Source: Acidobacteriota bacterium (GTDB taxonomy: Bacteria; Acidobacteriota; Blastocatellia; RBC074). Taken from it: a stretch of DNA of 12,528 nucleotides. The position numbers were made by a program, and so were the translations under genes. The notes below the pieces were generated by a model. The model saw only the letters and a list, made by a program, of their open reading frames with translations, did not search any database and was not told the DNA's origin. Positions 7,271-12,528 of this stretch are shown piece by piece. Each line of letters starts with the position of its first letter. The first letter of the stretch is position 1. Where the stretch lies: positions 1 to 12,528 of the forward strand of contig JAKEHZ010000028.1 of the NCBI GenBank assembly GCA_022614735.1, read 5' to 3'.

Positions 7271-8486
7271 TTTTATTTGTTGCCGATCTCTCTGAATTTA
7301 CTTTGGCTCGCACCAATAAGACCGCATAAAACTCACCAATAGCTGCCAGCATCATTCGTGCAACCAGCATCACACCAACGCCCCAACGGTGCCATAAAAA
7401 CCCTCCGAGCAACGGCCCCAGCATCTCCCCCATTCCCTCTCCCAGACTCAAATAACTCATCGTTTGCGCGCGGCGTCTGCGATCATAGCTTGAAATCTGC
7501 GCCATCAGTGCGCCCCAGGCCGGGCGGAATGCGGCTTTTCCCATCGCATCGACGATATTACCAGCCGCCAATCCTCCAAAACTCGGAAAGTAAAAAATGA
7601 TGATCGACGAACAAGTGTTGGCAATTCCTCGCACCATCAAGACCAGTTTGTGGCTGAAGTGATCTGACAGCCAACCAAAGACCGGCCCTGCTGCGATCAC
7701 GACGATGATCGAGGCCGTGTAGATCACGCTTGTCTGTGCAGCGCTCAGGCCGGCGTATTCCATCGCAAGGACCGGAAAGAGGTTGTTGATCATCTGCGCT
7801 GTGCTCGCGATCAGAAACCCGAGCAGTACGACCGGAAAGATCCTGGTTTCCTTCACATCACTATTTATTCGCTCGTCCGCCTCCTGTCCTTCACTATCAC
7901 GATCTTGTCTTTCCGGCTCTTTCAAATAACGCGCGACAACGTATAGTGGTAAAGCAGACAAGGCAAAAGCGACGTAGAAAACATTTTGATAATTATCGAA
8001 GGTCAACGCGAGCAAGACGCCACCAAGCGCTTTACCGATTGATCCGGCAGACATCTTAGCCGTCGTATACCAGGCGAAGGCCGATGCCAATGACCTCTTC
8101 TTCGCGTTCTCCGCGATCAGTGCGCTGACCGATGGATCGCGTAAAGATTCCGAAAATCCGTGTAATACGCGAATTACATAGACCTGCCAGGGCAAAACAG
8201 CAAAGGCTAACAGCAACGCTACCAGACTGCGCATGGCAATCGCTGCCGTCAATGTGCGTTTCAACCCTATGCGGTCCGCAACCCAGCCCATCACCGGCTT
8301 GAACGCCTGTTCGGCAATCAGGTTCAAAGAGAACAGAAAACCCGTTTGGGTCAGGCTCAACCCCAGACGACGATAGGCATAGATCGGGAGAGCAAAACCG
8401 ATAATGCCGAAGCTGAGCCGCGACAAAAATCCTTCTGCCCAGATCACCAGGAGCGATGGGCTGCTGAAACTATCTTTGAATCTCAT
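7248..8486 (-). CDS. MFS transporter, paralogue of the FHA-kinase-fused carrier (412 aa)
   Basis: This is a 12-helix major facilitator in the inner membrane. TM1 begins at about residue 12 (LLVIWAEGFLSRLSFG). Motif A between TM2 and TM3 is GWVADRIGLKR (67-77), with a degenerate second copy, GWLSDHFSHK (271-280). A charged cytosolic loop (188-213) separates the two six-helix halves. It shares distinctive segments with the fused carrier: AEGFLSR, AFAWYTTAKMSAGSIGKALGG (137-156) against [21 protein letters not shown], and GKAAFRPAWGA (316-326) against GKAAFKPTWGA. It lacks the FHA, kinase and TM5-TM6 insertion parts. The start overlaps the end of ATP-grasp C by ATGA and has only a weak ribosome site, which indicates translational coupling and a shared role. 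The C-terminal KMLDARC and its TAG come from the heptad repeat. The substrate is unknown; an inositol compound or inositol phosphate is a guess from context. Confidence 0.87.
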   Translation of the reverse strand: MRFKDSFSSPSLLVIWAEGFLSRLSFGIIGFALPIYAYRRLGLSLTQTGFLFSLNLIAEQAFKPVMGWVADRIGLKRTLTAAIAMRSLVALLLAFAVLPWQVYVIRVLHGFSESLRDPSVSALIAENAKKRSLASAFAWYTTAKMSAGSIGKALGGVLLALTFDNYQNVFYVAFALSALPLYVVARYLKEPERQDRDSEGQEADERINSDVKETRIFPVVLLGFLIASTAQMINNLFPVLAMEYAGLSAAQTSVIYTASIIVVIAAGPVFGWLSDHFSHKLVLMVRGIANTCSSIIIFYFPSFGGLAAGNIVDAMGKAAFRPAWGALMAQISSYDRRRRAQTMSYLSLGEGMGEMLGPLLGGFLWHRWGVGVMLVARMMLAAIGEFYAVLLVRAKVNSERSATNKKMLDARC

Positions 8487-9307
8487 ATCCGTGGCACAGG
8501 CGGCGTCAGCGTGATCTTGCCTCTCGCGTAATCGTCAATGTAATCAGCAATCATTCCAGCGGCATTCGGCACACCCTTGTAGCCGGGGAAATAATTGACA
8601 TCCACGACATAAGGGCCGCGGTCGCTTTCAATGATATCCAAACCGTAAAGTCCGAGGCCGCAAACCTGCCCTACCTTCTGCGAAATTTGCCTGACTTCAT
8701 CGGTAATGGGTTCATGGCGGCCGGCAACGGTGAAGCTCGTTTCTGAAAATTCCTTCTTGACGCCGAATACCTGATCGCCAACGACGTAGATTTTCAAATC
8801 CTCGCCCGGGCCGGGGATCGCTTCCTGAACGATCATTGGAGTTGCGGGTGGTGGAATCTTGTCGATGTCCTCAGCTCTCCTGCACAGATGCACGCCTGCG
8901 CCGCGATGCCCCATATGCGGCTTGATGATCAATGGATGTCTTTCGAGCAACGACCTGGCCATACCGAGATCACCGGTTACCCATGAATCCGGCGCAGGGA
9001 CTCCCGCTTTGCGCAGCAGCTTGGACGTGATGATCTTGCTTTGAATCATCGAGCAGGAGATATACGGATTGAGGATGTTCGCACCCTGTGTATGTAGAAT
9101 TCCGGCCAGCGCCAATGAGAGCTCAGTATGAGACTTGAGGATGTAGATATCGGCCTCGATCTGCAATAAATCGGGCCGCTGGAGAATCTCCTCGGCGATA
9201 TCTTCAGTGACGATGTGCCCGCGTCCGCGCAGAATATCATAAGCCTCGACCAGCACCGGGCTGGGTACAGGCGGGACGCGCCGGACGATCATAAAGTGCA
9301 GTTTCAT
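8483..9307 (-). CDS. ATP-grasp C: ITPK/RimK-like ATP-grasp enzyme (274 aa)
   Basis: This is a full ATP-grasp protein and the most ITPK-like of the four. In order: ILKSHTELSLALAGILH (56-72), ILNPY (78-82), SKIITSKLL (90-98), LIIKPHMGHRGAG (126-138) with K129 as the ATP-phosphate lysine and H131/H134 in the loop, MIVQEAI (158-164), LKIYVVGDQVFGVKK (171-185), and D223, D236, N238 then YFPGYKGVPNAAG (239-251). Plant ITPKs end with a closely similar NYFPGY segment, and human ITPK1 has K-x-H in the equivalent loop (recalled from family knowledge). Function could be inositol-phosphate kinase or, alternatively, amide ligase. The ATG has a strong GGAGGAGAA site at 9311-9319. The stop overlaps the MFS start (ATGA), so enzyme and carrier are likely made together. 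Upstream is a 61-bp gap filled by a palindrome. Confidence 0.83.
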   Translation of the reverse strand: MKLHFMIVRRVPPVPSPVLVEAYDILRGRGHIVTEDIAEEILQRPDLLQIEADIYILKSHTELSLALAGILHTQGANILNPYISCSMIQSKIITSKLLRKAGVPAPDSWVTGDLGMARSLLERHPLIIKPHMGHRGAGVHLCRRAEDIDKIPPPATPMIVQEAIPGPGEDLKIYVVGDQVFGVKKEFSETSFTVAGRHEPITDEVRQISQKVGQVCGLGLYGLDIIESDRGPYVVDVNYFPGYKGVPNAAGMIADYIDDYARGKITLTPPVPRI

Positions 9308-9337
9308 GCATTCTCCTCCATCAAAATCTCCAGAAGA

Positions 9338-9413
9338 GAACGCGAAACACGCGAAATAAGCGAAATTTCTAGGCTTTTTCGCGTGTTTCGCTTATTTCGC
9401 GTGTTTCGCGTTC
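9338..9413. repeat. 28-bp perfect inverted repeat of 9-bp units (ACGCGAAAC/ACGCGAAAT)
   Basis: The arms at 9338-9365 and 9386-9413 are exact reverse complements with a 20-nt loop. The units are GAAACACGC-type nonamers. The right arm and part of the loop are read as the C-terminal tail of ATP-grasp B, whose TAG is at 9369-9371. It is a possible attenuator between B and C. Confidence 0.82.
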
Positions 9414-10220
9414 CCTCTTCTTTTCCCTGATCTCAAATCTCAAAATGTAATCAGCCAATAACGATGCAGCATTCGGCACACCTTTGAACCCCGGAAACGT
9501 GTTGATGTCAACGACGTATGGCTTACGGCTGCTTGTAATCAAATCCACGCCGAACAACCCGACGCCGAAGGCGCGTCCACAACGCCATACTATCTCTCGG
9601 AACTCTGCAGTCACATCGAAGGGCTCGCCGATTTTATCTTCCAGGGTCTTGGGCGGCCACACACGTCGCACTCCAAAGACCTGTTCACCGATAGCGTATA
9701 GTTTGTGGTCAAGGCCATCAGGCTGGTGATAACGCTGGGCGAAGACAAGACCATCCTCACCACCTATATTTTCAAGCTCCGCAGCCGCCCTGATGATTTG
9801 CACACCACGCCCCTGCGAGGCAGCCCAGAACGGTTTGATAACCAGCGGCCCCTCCTTGAGCAACTCTGCAAGCTGTAATGCATCCGTTGCAAGATAGGTT
9901 TCAGGCAGTGGCACATCAGCGGCCTGCAGCATCTTCGTCGTAATTATCTTGTCGCGCATTGCGACAACGGTCGGATAAGGATTGAGTATCCTCGCTCCTA
10001 ACGTGTGTAATACTCCGGCAAAGCTCAAGGCCAATTCAGTGCCTGATTTGAGCAGATACAAATCGAACTCGTTTTTGATCTGCGCGATGTCGAGACATGC
10101 GGCCTCGGGATAGATCAACTCGACTGTGACATCGCGCGACTCGAGCAATCCGATCGCCTCCTGCATAACAGAGCCCGATTTATGTGGCTTTTCGCGCTTT
10201 GTGATCACACCGATCCTCAT
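9369..10220 (-). CDS. ATP-grasp B: ITPK/RimK-like ATP-grasp enzyme (283 aa) with repeat-encoded tail
   Basis: This is a full ATP-grasp protein, paralogous to C and D. Elements: YLLKSGTELALSFAGVLH (55-72), ILNPYP (78-83), RDKIITTKML (89-98), LVIKPFWAASQGRG (126-139) with K129, FAQRYHQ (160-166), HKLYAIGEQVFGVRR (172-186), and D226, D238, N240 then TFPGFKGVPNAASLLADYIL (241-260). The ATP-phosphate lysine and the metal ligands are all present, so it should be active. The ordinary domain ends near residue 265. The last 15 or so residues (RERETREISETREKA) are a translation of the nonamer palindrome, a highly charged add-on of repeat origin. The start overlaps the ATP-grasp A stop (ATGA, 10217-10220), with GGAGGT at 10230-10235, so the pair is translationally coupled. 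Whether it is an inositol-phosphate kinase or an amino-acid ligase is open. Confidence 0.83.
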   Translation of the reverse strand: MRIGVITKREKPHKSGSVMQEAIGLLESRDVTVELIYPEAACLDIAQIKNEFDLYLLKSGTELALSFAGVLHTLGARILNPYPTVVAMRDKIITTKMLQAADVPLPETYLATDALQLAELLKEGPLVIKPFWAASQGRGVQIIRAAAELENIGGEDGLVFAQRYHQPDGLDHKLYAIGEQVFGVRRVWPPKTLEDKIGEPFDVTAEFREIVWRCGRAFGVGLFGVDLITSSRKPYVVDINTFPGFKGVPNAASLLADYILRFEIREKKRERETREISETREKA

Positions 10221-11041
10221 CGAGCACTCACCTCCCTCGCCCGACTGGTTACGTAACTGACTAATCGCGCATTCGCATCCGGCACATTGGTATAGTTGGG
10301 ATAGTCATTGATCTCTATGATCAACGGCCCTTCGTCTGTCATGATGCAGTCCACTCCGAATAGATCGAGTCCAAAAAGTCTCCCGCAGTGCTGCCCGAGG
10401 CCCTGTAATTCAGGTGTGAGAGTGACTAATCCCTCGGCCCACTCTGCCAGCGGTTGATTGAATGGAGATCGTTTTCGCACTGCCCAGATCTCATCGCCGA
10501 TGCCGTAAAGTTTCAGGTCGTACCCATCTGTCTGAAAGTATCGCTGCGCCAGTGCGACCGGTTCCGGCCACTCAATTCGCGCTAAATCTTCGGGAGTCTC
10601 AATCACGAGCAACCCGCGCGAATTGTCGCCAAAGATCGGTTTGAGGATGATCGGGTACGATTGGCGTGGAATCTCTCTCGCCAGATATTCAATACTTCCG
10701 AAGAAAGTCTGTGGGATAGGCAGCCCGCTTGCGGCCAATGCGATGGACATCTGCGCTTTGTTATGGACTGCAGCAATAGAGGCCTGACGATTGATCGTCA
10801 GCATTCCAGAACGCTCAACCCAGCCGAGAAGCGCGAGCAAAGCCCAACTGCGCCCGCGACCGACGATCAAATCCAGACCTCGGAACCATCGGTCATCGCC
10901 CATCACATAAAAAGCCTCTTGAGGGTTGATCACAGTTACCTGGTGACCCTGATTCTGCAACTCCGCGCTGAGACCTGTTGGCTGGCTTTGAATCAGGTAA
11001 CGGGCCTCGGCGAGAACACCGATTCTGAGTTGGGAAGACAT
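10217..11041 (-). CDS. ATP-grasp A: divergent RimK-like ATP-grasp enzyme (274 aa), first gene of the block
   Basis: This is an ATP-grasp protein related to B, C and D but clearly divergent. Shared parts are NKAQMSIALAASGLPIPQTF (94-113), IILKPIFGDNSRG (131-143) with K134, LAQRYFQTDGYDLKLYGIGDEIWAVRKR (164-191), and the metal ligands D231, E243 and N245. It differs at both places that make the others ITPK-like. The N-lobe LKS is replaced by GRGRSW (61-66), and the C-terminal FPGYKGVP becomes DYPNYTNVP (246-254). This suggests a different acceptor substrate or partner role. It is the first gene after a good minus-strand promoter (11164-11191). AAGGA at 11051-11055 lies 9 nt before the ATG. It overlaps ATP-grasp B by four bases. 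Confidence 0.82.
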   Translation of the reverse strand: MSSQLRIGVLAEARYLIQSQPTGLSAELQNQGHQVTVINPQEAFYVMGDDRWFRGLDLIVGRGRSWALLALLGWVERSGMLTINRQASIAAVHNKAQMSIALAASGLPIPQTFFGSIEYLAREIPRQSYPIILKPIFGDNSRGLLVIETPEDLARIEWPEPVALAQRYFQTDGYDLKLYGIGDEIWAVRKRSPFNQPLAEWAEGLVTLTPELQGLGQHCGRLFGLDLFGVDCIMTDEGPLIIEINDYPNYTNVPDANARLVSYVTSRAREVSAR

Positions 11042-11163
11042 CTATATTTATCCTTAAACAATCCTACCTGCGGCAATAGAAGAGGCAGTGTGTTGACTCG
11101 TATCTAGCTAAGCCGAGGGCACATTTCTGTGGGGGGTCCTGAGTCTCAGATCTATCGCTCGCG

Positions 11164-11191
11164 ATTATAACTGCGACTACGACGTGGTCAA
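11164..11191 (-). promoter_or_regulatory. Sigma70-type promoter for the ATP-grasp/phytase block
   Basis: Read on the minus strand, TTGACC (11191-11186) is followed after 16 nt by a perfect TATAAT (11169-11164). The predicted transcription start near 11157 leaves a leader of roughly 115 nt before ATP-grasp A. The 40-bp inverted repeat begins only 5 bp beyond the -35. The pattern match is strong; activity is inferred. Confidence 0.68.
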
Positions 11192-11195
11192 GAGA

Positions 11196-11280
11196 GAATA
11201 CGAAACAAACGAAAATAGACGAAACAAACGAAAAATGGCGTTTTTCGTTTGTTTCGTCTATTTTCGTTTGTTTCGTATTC
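11196..11280. repeat. 40-bp perfect inverted repeat of the ACGAAACAA nonamer family, 5-nt loop
   Basis: The arms at 11196-11235 and 11241-11280 are exact reverse complements, with loop TGGCG. The arm sequence is nearly identical to the outer part of the repeat at 1785-1932, differing by one inserted base in the middle. It stands just upstream of the minus-strand promoter. It could block transcription entering from either side or mark a mobile repeat insertion. Confidence 0.85.
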
Positions 11281-11395
11281 ACCAATGTTATACTTACGGC
11301 GGTTCCGACGGCCCACGTGGTAATTCGCCCCAACTGAAAACTGAAAACTGTTTTTCTGAGGAGTCGTTCATTTCGCTGGCGACGCCCAGAAACGA

Positions 11396-11485
11396 TGAGA
11401 ATGGGTAGGACAGGTTGCCAACCTGTCGTACCGATTTTCTTGAGAATAGATAGGACAGGTTGGCAACCTGTCCTACCCATTCTCA
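11396..11485. repeat. 32-bp inverted repeat containing two small GACAGGTT-AACCTGTC palindromes
   Basis: The arms at 11396-11427 and 11454-11485 are exact reverse complements with a 26-nt loop. Each arm is itself palindromic: GACAGGTT, 3 nt, AACCTGTC. RNA could therefore fold either as one long stem or as two small hairpins. The right arm touches the AGAGGAG ribosome site (11485-11491) of the FHA-TPR gene, so the structure may affect its translation. Confidence 0.82.
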
Positions 11486-11499
11486 GAGGAGCAAGCGCG

Positions 11500-12528
11500 A
11501 TGAGCGTGCGTGGAGAGCTTCATCTGAGCGGTAATGGTGAAGTCAGTATCTTTCAGCTGGAAACCCCGCGCTTTACCATTGGACGCGGGCCGGAAAACAC
11601 GCTCTGCGTTCCTGAGTCGGTCGTCTCTCGCTCACACGCTGAATTGATTCGGATCGGCAATGATTTTCTGTTGCGCGATCTAGGCTCGACCAATGGCAGT
11701 TTCGTCAACGGAGCGCGCGTCTCAGAGCAGATGCTCAACGATGGCGATTTGCTGCGCTTCGGCAACAATGGCCCGGAAGCCACTTTCAAGCTCATCGAAA
11801 AAGAGACGGGCGAGATCATCAAGCACCAGCGCCATCCAAAGAGCACCACAGAAACCTTGATAGGTTCGCTGACGGGCAAACTCGAATTCCCACAATACGA
11901 CGTCTGTGAAGAGGCCAATCTGCGGCGCGTTCTGGCCGAAGCTCATCTCAACAAGGGAGAGCACGACCGCGCACTCGAAGTCCTGGCGAAATATAACGAT
12001 ACAACAAACCTCATCGCCCTGCCCCTTTCCTTCCGCGCTACTCTCCTCCTGTGGATAGGCCGGGTTTATCTCGAACGGAAACAACTCGACATCGCAATTG
12101 ACGCTCTCCAGCGAAGTCTGAATTTCTACAAACAGGCTTCTGACGGCAAAGGCGATGAGACGGGCATCGCCAGCGTGCACGCCTCACTCGGCCGGGCCCT
12201 ACTCAACTCCGGCGATTTCCTCGCAGCGCGTGAAAATCTGCATCGCGGAATGCTCGCCGCCCGTCGTGCCGGTAACGTACGCCTGCGCGCCGAAGTCCAT
12301 TACCTGCTCGGCAAAGTTGATTGGAAGGAAGGCGATTTCGAGGGTGCGCGTTACAACTGGGGGCGCTCTGCGCGAATGGCCGAAGAGACAAACGACGCTC
12401 TGCTGCAGGGGCGTGTGCAGTTGCAGCAGGCTCTGGTTCTCTACACCGAAGGCAAACTTAAAGAAGCTGTCCCTGCCTATCAGGCCGCGATTCAGCAGAT
12501 CGAGTCTACGGGTAACGTGCGTCTGCTG
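11500..12528 (+). CDS. FHA-TPR signalling protein, 5' part (3' end outside window)
   Basis: The frame is open for 343 codons from ATG 11500 to the window edge. AGAGGAG (11485-11491) stands 8 nt upstream of the start. Residues 20-98 form an FHA phosphothreonine-binding domain with the canonical residues: FTIGRGPENTL (25-35), SRSHAEL (43-49) and LRDLGSTNGSFVNG (58-71). A linker with a Thr-rich STTETLIGS (115-123) follows. From about 140 onward come tetratricopeptide-type helical repeats (for example ANLRRVLAEAHLNKGEHDRALEV split over 139-161, ALLNSGDFLAARENL at 233-247, VHYLLGKVDWKEGDFEGAR at 266-284, and QALVLYTEGKLKEAVPAY at 310-327), a protein-protein scaffold. No membrane segment or signal peptide is seen so far, so it is cytosolic. 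A later domain, for example a cyclase, kinase or GGDEF, could lie past the edge. It is transcribed away from the ATP-grasp block and is the second FHA protein here, so a shared phospho-threonine circuit is possible. Confidence 0.85.
   Translation, partial: MSVRGELHLSGNGEVSIFQLETPRFTIGRGPENTLCVPESVVSRSHAELIRIGNDFLLRDLGSTNGSFVNGARVSEQMLNDGDLLRFGNNGPEATFKLIEKETGEIIKHQRHPKSTTETLIGSLTGKLEFPQYDVCEEANLRRVLAEAHLNKGEHDRALEVLAKYNDTTNLIALPLSFRATLLLWIGRVYLERKQLDIAIDALQRSLNFYKQASDGKGDETGIASVHASLGRALLNSGDFLAARENLHRGMLAARRAGNVRLRAEVHYLLGKVDWKEGDFEGARYNWGRSARMAEETNDALLQGRVQLQQALVLYTEGKLKEAVPAYQAAIQQIESTGNVRLL

Larger units (their letters stand above)
11042..11499. other. 458-bp divergent intergenic region: promoter and repeat hub
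   Basis: No convincing gene is present. From left to right it holds the leader and promoter of the ATP-grasp block, a 40-bp perfect inverted repeat, a short CTGAAAA tandem repeat (two exact units plus CTG at 11334-11350), and a 32-bp inverted repeat next to the FHA-TPR ribosome site. A 138-codon open frame on the minus strand (11064-11480) only translates these repeats. A TATACT at 11289-11294 on the plus strand could be a -10 for the FHA-TPR gene, but no good -35 accompanies it. Confidence 0.7.

Noticed and set aside
6192..11041. Natural-product (graspetide-like) peptide ligase cluster
   Set aside because: Several ATP-grasps together could suggest this, but I found no short precursor peptide with a repeated core or leader, and a phytase is not expected there. 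Kept only as a weaker alternative.
11064..11480. 138-codon open frame on the minus strand starting MGRTGCQPV
   Set aside because: It is a translation of the 32-bp and 40-bp inverted repeats and the promoter region, without a recognisable domain or ribosome site. It also overlaps the divergent promoter.
11553..12180. Minus-strand open frames at the right end
   Set aside because: They are antisense to the FHA-TPR gene, which has clear FHA motifs and a good ribosome site on the plus strand.

Overview
The window reads as a bacterial chromosomal segment, most likely Acidobacteriota and perhaps class Blastocatellia. That placement is inferred from FHA and Hanks-type kinase domains, a beta-propeller phytase, mixed codon use and many intergenic short-tandem-repeat palindromes. 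No rRNA or marker gene fixes the taxonomy. No tRNA, rRNA, CRISPR array or transposase was seen.

Layout. Plus strand, 1-1812: the 3' part of an RsmB/Sun-type 16S rRNA m5C methyltransferase gene, followed without a gap by an oversized DapA/NAL-superfamily aldolase gene. A perfect 68-bp inverted repeat (1785-1932) separates these from a long minus-strand block. Read in its own direction, from 11041 down to 1935, that block encodes ATP-grasp A, ATP-grasp B, ATP-grasp C, an MFS transporter, ATP-grasp D, a secreted beta-propeller phytase, and a 964-residue fusion of FHA domain, degenerate Ser/Thr kinase and MFS transporter. A/B and C/MFS overlap by ATGA. A good sigma70-type promoter (TTGACC, 16 nt, TATAAT) lies upstream of ATP-grasp A. 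On the right, a divergent plus-strand FHA-TPR gene starts at 11500 and runs off the window.

How the genes may work together (inference). The C-terminal motif of ATP-grasps B, C and D (N-x-F-P-G-[YF]-K-G-V-P), together with a conserved LKS/FKS lysine in the N-terminal lobe, resembles eukaryotic inositol-trisphosphate 5/6-kinases (ITPK) more than typical RimK glutamate ligases. Beside a phytase and two paralogous MFS carriers, this suggests a bacterial inositol-phosphate system: a secreted enzyme trims phytate, MFS proteins move a product, and cytosolic ITPK-like enzymes phosphorylate it. The FHA-pseudokinase fused to one carrier and the neighbouring FHA-TPR protein suggest control by threonine phosphorylation. 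The competing view is that the ATP-grasps are RimK-like amide ligases and the phytase only scavenges phosphate.

The second theme is repeats. Most gaps hold palindromes built from 7-, 8- or 9-bp tandem units. They act as likely terminators and several run into coding sequence: they provide stop codons for ATP-grasp D and the MFS gene, form the C-terminal tails of ATP-grasp B and the aldolase, and one lies inside the rsmB reading frame.
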